This document shows positions 1 through 7,647 of a stretch of DNA of 64,000 nucleotides, one piece after another (the stretch's first letter is position 1; the number at the start of each line of letters is the position of its first letter). The stretch comes from Clostridia bacterium. GTDB lineage: Bacteria > Bacillota > Clostridia > UBA1381 > UBA9506. The stretch lies in the NCBI GenBank assembly GCA_017416855.1, contig JAFQAZ010000011.1:62001-126000 (forward strand), in the 5' to 3' direction. The notes below the pieces were generated by a model. That model saw nothing but the letters and a program-made list of their open reading frames with translations, was not told where the DNA came from and did not search any database. A program made the position numbers and the translations under genes.

Positions 1-227
1 ATCTTGCTGATATAACTGATAATATTTCAATTCTTGAAATGGATATAAAAGCTGAGTGGGTAGGTAAAACACTGAGAGAGCTTGATTTAAGAAAAAAATA
101 TAACATAAATATAATTGCTTTTAAAAATAGCAATGATGTAGTTTTTGCAAATCCCGACATTGTTATTGAGGATAGTATGAAAATGATAGTAATGACTGAT
201 AAGAAAGGTGTGGATTTCCTTAAATAG
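1..227 (+). CDS. TrkA/KtrA-type potassium uptake regulator, C-terminal fragment
   Basis: The reading frame is open from the left edge (first whole codon at base 3) to TAG at 225-227, so only the last 74 residues are visible. They read as a TrkA-C (RCK_C) ligand-binding domain: an acidic N-terminal strand, the segment EWVGKTLRELDLRKKYNINI, then a D-x-V-I-x-x-D-S-M-K-M-I-V-M-T strand pattern. Such domains end cytosolic KtrA/TrkA subunits that gate Trk/Ktr potassium channels. The Rossmann N-terminal domain and the channel gene would lie to the left, outside the window. Assignment is from the domain pattern only. Confidence 0.75.
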   Translation, partial: LADITDNISILEMDIKAEWVGKTLRELDLRKKYNINIIAFKNSNDVVFANPDIVIEDSMKMIVMTDKKGVDFLK

Positions 228-423
228 TATATGAAATAAAGAACATAGTTCACGAGTGCGAGGCATTTTGTTTCATATGAGCGTTAAAACTTAATAAACT
301 AGTTTGCCGATAGTAATTATTTACATATTGGTCAGGAAAATCTAATATTCCTGGCGGGTTTTAATGGATTTTGTTCAAAGAAAAAACAGTGAAAGTAGTA
401 GGTCCTATTATTCACTGTTCGCC

Positions 424-468
424 TGAGTTGACATGAACTATATAGATATGTCGAATTTTGTTGAAAGG
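424..468 (+). repeat. Dispersed intergenic module, copy A, with tandem Spo0A-like boxes
   Basis: A short copy of the repeat that recurs between genes in the first 17 kb. Its left part (TTGACATGAACTAT) matches the copy at 15091. Its right part holds TGTCGAA (449-455) and TGTTGAA (459-465), exactly 10 bp apart. The second box runs into the ribosome site (GAAAGG) of the gene starting at 477. The rest of 228-423 holds no gene; an imperfect inverted repeat AACAGTGAA/TTCACTGTT lies near 385-419. Confidence 0.6.
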
Positions 469-476
469 ATGTTAAT

Positions 477-1079
477 ATGAAAAAAGAAGTTTTAAATTAT
501 CTGTTTATTACTATAGGGAGTATTTTGTATGCAATAGCGACTGTTGTTTTTATATTCCCTCATTCGCTTCTGCTTGGCGGTACAAGCGGAATTTCTGTAA
601 TCCTTAATGAGTATATATCCTTTTCTCCCGGAACAATTTTGGTTATAATCAATTTTTCTTTGTTGGTAGCAGCATTTGTGGTTTTAGGCAAAGATATGGC
701 TATTAAAACCTTTGTTGGTTCCACATTGACTACAGCTTTTGTTGGAGTTTTTGAAAAAATATTTTATAACAGCACAATTCTTGTTTCTAATATTTATGTA
801 TCCGCCGTGCTGGGCGCTTCTCTGATTGCAATTGCGAGCGGAATTATGTTTTATGTAAAATCAAGCTCAGGCGGAACAGATATCATAGCGCTTATTGTTC
901 AAAAATATTCGAAAATAAACATTGGAAGAGCACTTTTGATAACGGATTTTTTGATTGTGATTGTGGGTGGGATATTATCGGGATACATAATACTTATAAG
1001 TTCATTTATTGGACTTCTTATTAAAACATTCGGCATTGATTTTGTTATAGGATGCATTAAACGAAAGACTTGCATCTAA
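477..1079 (+). CDS. YitT/DUF161-family membrane protein, short form
   Basis: 200 residues with about five hydrophobic membrane segments and the YitT-family signatures LLLGGTSGISVILN (near residue 32) and SSSGGTDIIALI (near 130). The family is of unknown function, placed in the cytoplasmic membrane. Full-length members run to about 280 residues and carry a soluble DUF2179 domain at the C-terminus; this one stops after the last membrane segment. Its stop codon lies inside a repeat copy (1069-1110), so the 3' end may have been replaced when the repeat arrived, or this is a natural short form. GAAAGG at 463-468 supports the ATG at 477. Confidence 0.75.
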   Translation: MKKEVLNYLFITIGSILYAIATVVFIFPHSLLLGGTSGISVILNEYISFSPGTILVIINFSLLVAAFVVLGKDMAIKTFVGSTLTTAFVGVFEKIFYNSTILVSNIYVSAVLGASLIAIASGIMFYVKSSSGGTDIIALIVQKYSKINIGRALLITDFLIVIVGGILSGYIILISSFIGLLIKTFGIDFVIGCIKRKTCI

Positions 1080-1110
1080 ACCTTATGCCTCGCAATAATA
1101 TAATCGAAAG
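1069..1110 (+). repeat. Dispersed intergenic module, copy H
   Basis: Begins with TTGCATCTAAACCTTATGCC, which is shared with the copy at 16123 and nearly shared with 16921 and 15269. It ends AATCGAAAG, a degenerate form of the TGTCGAAAG end seen elsewhere. It supplies the stop codon of the gene before it and lies just upstream of the next gene. Confidence 0.6.
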
Positions 1111-1131
1111 ACAATGAAATGGAGTATTAAC

Positions 1132-2034
1132 ATGACAAAAAAAGGGTATTTAATAGGGAAATATTATGAACTTATGGATAGTAAGAAGGAAAGCAAAATA
1201 GCTTTTTATACAAATCCTGCGAATGCACGTTTGGAATCATTTCAGATTGCAGATCAGCTTTATTATGTAGGCGATAAGAAGGTTTGCATTCATCTTATCG
1301 ATACCGGTGAGGGTCTGATCCTGTTAGATTCTGGATATTTCGGCACAACACATTTGCTTGTTGACAGCATTTTTAGAGCCGGTTTTGACCCTGCAGATGT
1401 TCGCTGGATTATACATTCACACGGTCATCATGACCATTATGGAGCATCAGAAGAGTTCCGCACTATGTATGGAACGAAGCTTGCCATCAGTAAAGTGGAT
1501 GCAGAGTCATTAAGAAAATATCCTCATCGGTCAGCTATTGATACCAGCGAGTATCCCTTTGCAAAAACACCGGAGTTTGATTATGAAATAGAAGATGGTG
1601 AAATTTTTGAACTGGGTAATATTAAAATTCGTTGTGTATTAACCCCCGGACATACTGACGGTGTTTTAAGCTTCTTTTTCGATGTAACCTATGAAGGTAA
1701 AACATATCTTGCCGGTATGCTTGGCGGTGCCGGTGTTAACGCACTGACTCTTCCTTATGTTTATTATAACGAAAGAACGGAAGACCCTGCACATCAGATG
1801 CTCGGTTCAATCGAAAAAATCTGGAATGAACCGGTGGTTGTTCATTTGGGGAATCATCCCGGTAATAACAAAACATTACAAAAACGGGAAAAGAAGCTTG
1901 CAGAAGGCGGCAATCCGTTCATTGCCCCTGATAGCTGGCAGTCCTTTCTGACAGAGCTCAGAGCGAAGGCAGAAAAAATTATAATCGATAATAAAAAATT
2001 GGATGAAGAAGTCAGCGCAATTGTTTGTGACTGA
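1132..2034 (+). CDS. Metallo-beta-lactamase-fold hydrolase
   Basis: 300 residues. The zinc-binding motif H-S-H-G-H-H-D-H (near residue 98), a later TPGHTDG motif and a third metal histidine in VVHLGNHPG identify the MBL superfamily. The spacing and the ligand set resemble the subclass-B3-like hydrolase branch. The substrate cannot be told from sequence; lactonase, phosphodiesterase and beta-lactamase-like members all share this fold. An upstream ATG at 1114 is in frame, but GGAG at 1121-1124 is correctly spaced for 1132. The next gene is another metal-dependent hydrolase 44 bp downstream, so the two may form a small catabolic operon. Confidence 0.85.
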   Translation: MTKKGYLIGKYYELMDSKKESKIAFYTNPANARLESFQIADQLYYVGDKKVCIHLIDTGEGLILLDSGYFGTTHLLVDSIFRAGFDPADVRWIIHSHGHHDHYGASEEFRTMYGTKLAISKVDAESLRKYPHRSAIDTSEYPFAKTPEFDYEIEDGEIFELGNIKIRCVLTPGHTDGVLSFFFDVTYEGKTYLAGMLGGAGVNALTLPYVYYNERTEDPAHQMLGSIEKIWNEPVVVHLGNHPGNNKTLQKREKKLAEGGNPFIAPDSWQSFLTELRAKAEKIIIDNKKLDEEVSAIVCD

Positions 2035-2078
2035 TCATTGATACATTAGGCCAATGACACCTTTGGAGGTAAGATACG

Positions 2079-2870
2079 ATGCTCATAGATTTTCACACAC
2101 ACGCATTTCCGGAAGCCATTGCAACGAAGGCTATGGACAAGCTGTCCTATGCCAGTGGTGGTCTTGTGCCCCAAAGTTTGGGGACTGTGACGTCCTTGCG
2201 GCATGAAATGGAAAAAGACGGTGTGGATATCTCGGTGGTGTTGTCTATTGCCACGAATCCCAAGCAACAGACAAATGTTAATAATTTTGCCAAAGAGATT
2301 AATGATGAAAAATCCGTATTTGCATTTGGCTCTGTTCACCCCGATGCTGAAGATGCACTCTATGAACTGGAGCGTATCAAAGATATGGGTTTAAAAGGGG
2401 TTAAATTTCATCCTGAATATCAACAATTTTATGTTGATGATGAAAAAATGAAGCCTATTTATAGAAAAATTTCATCTCTTGGTCTTATCACCACCTTTCA
2501 CGCCGGCTATGATTACGGCTATGCACCGCCGTATCACTGTATGCCGGAACATCTTCTTGGAGCGTTGAAATGGCTTGATTCACCAGTAATCGCAGCGCAT
2601 TGGGGCGGTGTGAACTGTGGTCTTGAGGTAATCAAACAGCTCTGCGGACAAGATGTTTGGTTTGATTTATCTTTTGGCTTTGGTATAATGCCAAGGGCTA
2701 TAGCGCAGGAAATTGTTGATAAACACACCCCGGACCGTCTTGTTTTCGCCTCTGATATGCCTTGGCACAGACCAGCTTGGGAAAAACAACTGATAGAAAC
2801 TCTGGATATTTCCCAAAACGACAAGGAAAAAATTTATTATAAAAATGCTTTAAAGTTATTGAGCATTTAA
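2079..2870 (+). CDS. Amidohydrolase-family (Amidohydro_2/TatD-like) metal-dependent hydrolase
   Basis: 263 residues. Starts with the H-x-H metal motif (FHTH, residues 5-8), followed by GLKGVKFHPEYQ, a TFHAGYD histidine, AAHWGG, and the closing ASDMPW aspartate motif. Together these are typical of TIM-barrel amidohydrolases that cleave or decarboxylate small cyclic or carboxylic substrates in the cytosol. GGAGG at 2064-2068 fixes the start. It follows the MBL-fold hydrolase on the same strand and is probably co-transcribed with it. The substrate is unknown. Confidence 0.85.
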   Translation: MLIDFHTHAFPEAIATKAMDKLSYASGGLVPQSLGTVTSLRHEMEKDGVDISVVLSIATNPKQQTNVNNFAKEINDEKSVFAFGSVHPDAEDALYELERIKDMGLKGVKFHPEYQQFYVDDEKMKPIYRKISSLGLITTFHAGYDYGYAPPYHCMPEHLLGALKWLDSPVIAAHWGGVNCGLEVIKQLCGQDVWFDLSFGFGIMPRAIAQEIVDKHTPDRLVFASDMPWHRPAWEKQLIETLDISQNDKEKIYYKNALKLLSI

Positions 2871-2983
2871 ATGATGATATTTTGATTGATAATCAACAAT
2901 TTTTTCAAAAAATAATCATAATTCTGTGATTTTCTATAAATTTTTCACAAAATTGCAAGAAATTTGAAAAAAATTTCATTTTA

Positions 2984-3017
2984 TGCATTGCAATGCAGTA
3001 TGTGAATATGATATAAT
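2984..3017 (+). promoter_or_regulatory. gdhA promoter with 14-bp palindrome
   Basis: -35 TTGCAA (2988-2993), 18-bp spacer, -10 TATAAT (3012-3017). The perfect palindrome TGCATTGCAATGCA (2984-2997) overlaps the -35 box, where a repressor or activator dimer could act. The rest of 2871-3048 is AT-rich with no gene. Confidence 0.6.
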
Positions 3018-3057
3018 AACGCTTGAAATATTTTAGTTAGAAGAAGGAGTGTTTTTA

Positions 3058-4413
3058 ATGGCAATCACAAACGAGTATTTAAAACGCGTGTTTGAACAAG
3101 TTCAGGCAAGAGATAAGAATGAGCCTGAATTTTTACAGACCGTTGAAGAGGTTTTTGAATCTATTGAACCGGTAGTGGCAATGCATCCGGAATACGAAGC
3201 AAGCGGTTTGATTGAACGCTTGGTTGAACCCGAGAGAATGATTTCTTTCCGTGTTTCCTGGGTGGATGATAACGGTAAGGTTCATTCCAATAGAGGTTTC
3301 CGTGTACAGTTTAACAGCGCAATTGGTCCTTATAAGGGCGGTCTTCGTTTCCATCCTTCTGTATATTCCGGTATTATGAAGTTCTTAGCTTTTGAGCAGA
3401 CCTTTAAAAACAGCTTAACCAGTCTGCCTATTGGCGGTGGTAAAGGTGGTTCTGACTTTGATCCCAGAGGCAAGAGCGATGCTGAAATTATGAGATTCTG
3501 TCAGGCATTTATGACAGAACTTTACAGACATATCGGTCCTGATGTAGACGTTCCTGCCGGTGATATTGGTGTTGGTGGCAGAGAAATCGGTTATCTCTAT
3601 GGTCAGTATAAGAGAATTAAGGGTTGCTGGGAGAATGGCGTATTAACCGGTAAGGGTATGGAATACGGCGGTTCTATCATTCGTCCCGAAGCAACCGGTT
3701 TTGGTGCTTCTTACTATGCAAATGAAGTGCTGAAGCATGAAGGCGATTCCTTTGCAGGCAAAACCGTTGCAGTTTCCGGTTTCGGTAATGTTGCTTGGGG
3801 CGTTTGCCAGAAGGTAACTGAACTGGGTGGTAAAGTTGTTACCATTTCCGGTCCTGATGGTTATGTATACGATCCCGATGGTGTTGGCACAAAAGAAAAA
3901 TGGGATTTCATGCTGGAAATGCGTGCTTCCGGTCGTGACCGCGCACAGGATTATGCAGAAAAGTTCGGTTGTGAATTTTTTGCAAAGCAGAAACCCTGGG
4001 GTGTTAAGGTTGACATTTGTATGCCTTGCGCAACTCAGAATGAAATTGGTATTGCTGAAGCAGAACAGATTATTGCAAACGGCACCAAATATTATATTGA
4101 AGTTGCTAATATGCCCACCACCAACGAAGCTATGGCGCTCATCAGAAGCAAAGGTCTTGTTGTTGGACCTTCTAAGGCTGTTAACGCTGGCGGTGTAGCA
4201 GTTTCTGCTCTTGAAATGTCTCAGAACTCCATGAGATATGCCTGGAGCGCTGAAGAAGTTGATGCTAAGCTGAAGAATATTATGATTAATATACATAAGG
4301 CTTCTGTTGAGGCTGCTGAAGAATATGGTCTGGGTTACGATCTGGTTGCCGGTGCTAACATTGCAGGCTTTAAAAAGGTTGCAAATGCTATGATGGCACA
4401 GGGTATTGTATAA
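3058..4413 (+). CDS. gdhA: NADP-type glutamate dehydrogenase
   Basis: 451 residues, the usual length of the hexameric small-subunit GDH family, which interconverts 2-oxoglutarate plus ammonia and glutamate. The catalytic-lysine motif PIGGGKGGSDFDPRGKS lies near residue 120. DVDVPAGDIGVGGREIG follows, and the Rossmann motif GFGNVAWG near 241 binds the cofactor. AAGGAG at 3044-3049 is spaced for the ATG at 3058 rather than the GTG at 3049. It is monocistronic, with its own promoter and terminator. With the glutamine synthetase at 20947 and aspartase at 23468, it makes the window rich in ammonia metabolism. Confidence 0.97.
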   Translation: MAITNEYLKRVFEQVQARDKNEPEFLQTVEEVFESIEPVVAMHPEYEASGLIERLVEPERMISFRVSWVDDNGKVHSNRGFRVQFNSAIGPYKGGLRFHPSVYSGIMKFLAFEQTFKNSLTSLPIGGGKGGSDFDPRGKSDAEIMRFCQAFMTELYRHIGPDVDVPAGDIGVGGREIGYLYGQYKRIKGCWENGVLTGKGMEYGGSIIRPEATGFGASYYANEVLKHEGDSFAGKTVAVSGFGNVAWGVCQKVTELGGKVVTISGPDGYVYDPDGVGTKEKWDFMLEMRASGRDRAQDYAEKFGCEFFAKQKPWGVKVDICMPCATQNEIGIAEAEQIIANGTKYYIEVANMPTTNEAMALIRSKGLVVGPSKAVNAGGVAVSALEMSQNSMRYAWSAEEVDAKLKNIMINIHKASVEAAEEYGLGYDLVAGANIAGFKKVANAMMAQGIV

Positions 4414-4434
4414 TTTAAATACACAAGCATTATT

Positions 4435-4470
4435 AAAAGGTCTGTTTGTTGCAAACAGACCTTTTTATTT
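4435..4470 (+). terminator. gdhA Rho-independent terminator
   Basis: Stem AAAGGTCTGTTTG / CAAACAGACCTTT with a TTG loop, followed by a T-rich tract, 22 bp after the gdhA stop. Confidence 0.9.
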
Positions 4471-4709
4471 TTCGAAAAGATTTTAAACTGCTGATATTAT
4501 GATTGAAAACAAAGTGACTTTATAGTATAATTGAGCATATACAGAATTTTATTTTATTAAATTTTTAAAAGCTTTACAGCTTTTATGGTCGTTCCGGGCG
4601 TGTATACCAATTGACGGCGTCGTAAAAAACTCCTTGCAAGCAAAGATTTTTACTCCTGGTAGAATTGACTTGCATTTATCCTGTCAACTTATTATATAAA
4701 GTGAAGTGA
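4471..4709 (+). promoter_or_regulatory. Intergenic region with promoter for the lipid kinase gene
   Basis: No gene is seen. A small hairpin (AAAAGC/GCTTTT, near 4566-4583) and an inverted repeat GTAAAAA/TTTTTAC (near 4621-4653) lie here. A plausible sigma-A promoter is TTGCAT (4670-4675), 17 bp, TATATA (4693-4698). Confidence 0.4.
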
Positions 4710-4715
4710 TTGAAT

Positions 4716-5639
4716 TTGAAAAAAACAAAAAATCTTTTGCTTATAATGAATCCTTGTGCCGGTATAAAAAAGGCAAATAAGTATTTAACCGATATTTTGG
4801 TGCTGTTCAGTAAAAATGGATATAACAACACAGTATACCTTACCGAAGGTGTCGGTGATGCCAAGAAATTTGCAAAACAAAATGCTAAAAACTATGATTT
4901 GATTGTAGCCATCGGTGGAGATGGCACCTTTAATGAGGTTGCTTCCGGTGTGTTAAAATCGGGGGCTGATGTAGAGATTGGCTATATTCCGGCAGGCAGC
5001 ACAAATGATTTTGCAGCCAGTTTAAAGCTATCTAAGAATATCTTAAAGGCTGCAGAAGACATTATGAATGGAACAGCTCACCCAATAGATATCGGCTCGT
5101 TTAACGGCAGAATTTTTTCTTATGTGGCATCCTTTGGTGTTTTTACGGAGGCTTCTTATAAAACGCCACAAAAGGCTAAAAATGCTTTGGGACAACTGGC
5201 ATATGCCTTTGAGGGAATTAAAGACATTGCCAATTTAAAAAGCAAGCATCTTCGCTTTGTGGCAGATGGCGTTACGATTGAAGATGATTTTATTTTTGGT
5301 GCCATCTGCAATTCCACCTCTGTTGGTGGTGTGATTAACCTTGATCCCAAAAGGGTAGACTTAAGCGACGGCCTGTTTGAACTCTTGCTTATCAGACTAC
5401 CGAAAGACCTTTTTGAACTAAATGAAATTGTTGTTGCATTAAGCACTAAAAGATATAAAACAAAAATGATAACCTTTGTAAGCGCAAAAAGTATTACTAT
5501 CGAGACAACAGAGAAGATTAACTGGACTTTAGACGGTGAGTATGCTTACGGGGAAGAGATCATCAAGGTAGAAAACCTGAATAAGGCCATCAGGATTATT
5601 ACCAATAACGGTCGTGCAAAAAATATGGACCTGAGGTGA
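4716..5639 (+). CDS. Diacylglycerol kinase family lipid kinase (DagK/YegS type)
   Basis: 307 residues. LIMNPCAGIKKA near the N-terminus, the nucleotide-binding GGDGTFNEVASG (near residue 66) and PAGSTNDFA (near 94) define the DAGK catalytic domain. The YegS-like C-terminal lobe follows. The enzyme phosphorylates diacylglycerol or a related lipid with ATP at the membrane face, recycling lipid from envelope synthesis. Start is TTG: 4716 gives the family-like M-K-K-T-K start, but TTG 4710 is also open and neither has a strong ribosome site. The next gene starts 5 bp after the stop. Confidence 0.85.
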   Translation: MKKTKNLLLIMNPCAGIKKANKYLTDILVLFSKNGYNNTVYLTEGVGDAKKFAKQNAKNYDLIVAIGGDGTFNEVASGVLKSGADVEIGYIPAGSTNDFAASLKLSKNILKAAEDIMNGTAHPIDIGSFNGRIFSYVASFGVFTEASYKTPQKAKNALGQLAYAFEGIKDIANLKSKHLRFVADGVTIEDDFIFGAICNSTSVGGVINLDPKRVDLSDGLFELLLIRLPKDLFELNEIVVALSTKRYKTKMITFVSAKSITIETTEKINWTLDGEYAYGEEIIKVENLNKAIRIITNNGRAKNMDLR

Positions 5640-5644
5640 TATAA

Positions 5645-6097
5645 ATGAAAAAAAGTATATTTTTAGTCATTGTAATTGTGTTGTTTCTTTTAGCAATTGC
5701 AGGTTTTTTCTATCATAAAACACTTGTTGCTAACGAAGATAATCCCATTGCACAAAAGCAGGAAGCTTTAGTGGATGAATCTGAGCAGAATGACGATTTT
5801 GTTGAAATATCTGTTGACAGCGTGAAGGGAATCACCAAAGAAGAAGCTGAGAAGCTATGTTATTCTGTTTTAGGGGAGAAAGATGCTGAAACCGGTTTTA
5901 TATTTTCCTTTGGCGTTTCAGGTGCTGTTGAAAAGAATGAAAAACAATATTATACCATTCGTGCCTCTTGGCTGGTGAACAATAGCCATATGTCATATAT
6001 CGGAGATTTCTTTGTTTCGGCAGATGGAAAAGAACTCTATAATGGTTTGGTTCAACCGGGAGAATACGAAATGCTAAACAGAATATGGAGTGAATGA
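5645..6097 (+). CDS. Membrane-anchored protein with PepSY-like extracytoplasmic domain
   Basis: 150 residues. One N-terminal hydrophobic segment (residues 4-23) should act as an uncleaved signal anchor. An acidic linker follows, then a segment beginning GITKEEAEKLCYSVLG and ending in alternating strands, which resembles a single PepSY-type domain. No catalytic motif is visible. The 5-bp gap to the lipid kinase gene indicates one transcript. Function is unknown; extracytoplasmic location is inferred from the anchor. Confidence 0.6.
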   Translation: MKKSIFLVIVIVLFLLAIAGFFYHKTLVANEDNPIAQKQEALVDESEQNDDFVEISVDSVKGITKEEAEKLCYSVLGEKDAETGFIFSFGVSGAVEKNEKQYYTIRASWLVNNSHMSYIGDFFVSADGKELYNGLVQPGEYEMLNRIWSE

Positions 6098-6149
6098 TTC
6101 TTTGAAATACGGCTCGTTTAGTTCGCAATAAACCATTGAAAAAAGGGTG

Positions 6150-6314
6150 TCATTCCTGCAATGAATTCCGTTTTAACGTTTGTGCTATGGTATTGCATTT
6201 GGCCTTATTTCGTATATTGTAATCAGCGTCTTTTGTGGGGATTTAAAAAAGATAAAGGCCAGCTCCTGGGTGATTATATTCCTGTTTATAGCAATGCTCT
6301 TGTTAACACATTAA
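6150..6314 (+). pseudogene. Remnant of an NCS2 (AzgA-like) purine permease, 3' end
   Basis: Read in the frame ending at TAA 6312-6314, the segment gives YGIAFGLISYIVISVF, then GDLKKIKASSWVII and a final hydrophobic stretch. This is the pattern of the last two membrane segments of NCS2 purine permeases. Upstream in another frame lies VIPAMNSVLT, which fits the preceding helix, so at least one frameshift is present. No start codon or earlier part remains. A 62-codon open frame (6161-6346) overlaps it but is probably spurious. Confidence 0.5.
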
Positions 6315-6368
6315 ATCGTTCTGGATATGCCGCTTGCGTTGATTGAATGAACTGAAAAGGAGGTACAT

Positions 6369-6779
6369 ATGAAGAAGGAATCGTTTTTTCAAATGTTAAC
6401 ATTCACGCTGTTTTCTATATCGGCAGGGATTATACAGGTCGTCAGCTTTGTGATTTTTAATGAACTGTTTGTATGTCGGTATTGGCCTGCTTATCTTGCA
6501 TCCCTTGTTTTGTCAATTATCTGGAATTTTACCTTTAACAGACGGTATACGTTTAAGTCTGCTGCAAATGTTCCGGTCGCCATGGCGAAGCTCTTTGGGT
6601 TTTATGCGGTGTTTACACCGCTGTCAACCTGGCTTGGCCATCTGGCAGAAACAGCAGCCATTAACGATTACATCATCCTGGTTGTTACAATGCTCTCCAA
6701 CTTCGTTCTTGAATTCTTGTTTTCTAAATTAATAATTTATAAAAATCAAGAGAATACGCTGACAAAGAATAAAAATTAG
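6369..6779 (+). CDS. GtrA-family membrane protein
   Basis: 136 residues with four predicted membrane segments and the GtrA signature WNFTFNRRYTFKS (near residue 57). GtrA-like proteins are thought to move lipid-linked sugars across the membrane or assist surface polysaccharide glucosylation; no partner glycosyltransferase is nearby. AAAGGAGGT at 6355-6363 gives a strong start at 6369. It follows the permease remnant and precedes a copy of the dispersed module. Confidence 0.85.
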   Translation: MKKESFFQMLTFTLFSISAGIIQVVSFVIFNELFVCRYWPAYLASLVLSIIWNFTFNRRYTFKSAANVPVAMAKLFGFYAVFTPLSTWLGHLAETAAINDYIILVVTMLSNFVLEFLFSKLIIYKNQENTLTKNKN

Positions 6780-6805
6780 AATAGTCAATGTCGGATGATT
6801 TTTGT

Positions 6806-6850
6806 TCTGACTTGGTATGAGTCTAGTAAGATTATCGAATATTGTCGAAA
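6806..6850 (+). repeat. Dispersed intergenic module, copy C
   Basis: CTTGGTATGAGTCTA at the left matches the left part of copies A and B. At the right, TATCGAA (6833-6839) and TGTCGAA (6843-6849) are 10 bp apart. It stands upstream of the histidine phosphatase gene. Confidence 0.6.
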
Positions 6851-6914
6851 AAGACAAATAAGAATTTAATAAGGCTTTAATAAATGAATAGAATGGAAGA
6901 AGGGAAGAGAAAAT

Positions 6915-7553
6915 ATGACAAAATTGCTTTTAATAAGACATGGAGAAAGTGAAGCTAATAACAAAGGATTTTTTGCAGGTCAATATGATGCTCCGCTTAT
7001 GCCAAAAGGAAATGAACAAGCAGAAAAAACAGCTAAATATATTGTTGAGAAATATGCTCCTACTAAAATCTATGCAAGTGATTTAAAACGTGCTTATTGT
7101 ACAGCAGTACCGATTTCAAAGCTGATTGGTGCAGATATAATAACTGATCAAGGCATTAGGGAAATAAATGCAGGAAAATGGCAAAAGATGTCATTTGATG
7201 ATTTGGAAAATGAATTTTTGGACGAGTATATGGTGTGGTTGAATGATATTGGTAATGCGTCTTGCAACGGCGGTGAATCGGTAAAAGAACTAAGTGAAAG
7301 AGTTATGACATCATTAACTGCGATAGCAAAAGAAAACTTTGGCGAAACGATTGCTGTTGTAACTCATGCAACACCGATACGTGCTGCACAGACCGTAATT
7401 CAATATGGTGATATAAGTCATATGAAAAATGTGCCGTGGGTTTCAAATGGATCGGTTACAGTTTTTGAATACAATGGTGAATGGAAATGCGTAAGCGTGA
7501 GCGAAGATAATCACTTGGGAACGGATAAAACAGTATTTCCTGCAAATGTGTAA
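6915..7553 (+). CDS. Histidine phosphatase family (phosphoglycerate-mutase-like) protein
   Basis: 212 residues. The catalytic RHG motif is LLIRHGESEANN at residues 5-16 and the second catalytic histidine is in VVTHATPIRAA near 150. The branch is the cobC/GpmB-like phosphatases that act on small phosphorylated metabolites. The substrate cannot be assigned and no cobalamin genes are near. AGAAGGGAAGAG upstream supports the ATG at 6915. The gene stands alone between two copies of the dispersed module. Confidence 0.88.
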   Translation: MTKLLLIRHGESEANNKGFFAGQYDAPLMPKGNEQAEKTAKYIVEKYAPTKIYASDLKRAYCTAVPISKLIGADIITDQGIREINAGKWQKMSFDDLENEFLDEYMVWLNDIGNASCNGGESVKELSERVMTSLTAIAKENFGETIAVVTHATPIRAAQTVIQYGDISHMKNVPWVSNGSVTVFEYNGEWKCVSVSEDNHLGTDKTVFPANV

Positions 7554-7598
7554 GGTTATTTCTTGGTTTTGATATAATCTAAACTATCGCTAAAAACA

Positions 7599-7630
7599 TT
7601 GGCATCAAGATTATACAGTCTTTATAAAGT
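7599..7630 (+). repeat. Dispersed intergenic module, copy G (left part only)
   Basis: ATTGGCATCAAGATTATACAG and the following bases match the core of copies F, D and E. The TGTCGAA pair is missing; the DUF559 element starts about 18 bp downstream. A TTGGCA/TATAAA promoter with 18-bp spacing could be read in it. Confidence 0.55.
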
Positions 7631-7647
7631 TTGATATACAAGGGACA

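Noticed and set aside
3643-4296. 217-codon minus-strand frame opposite gdhA
   Set aside because: Complement of a highly conserved gene, no ribosome site, no sensible protein features.
6161-6346. 62-codon open frame between the PepSY-like gene and GtrA
   Set aside because: Another frame of the same DNA gives a clear permease-like membrane sequence, so this frame is probably incidental.
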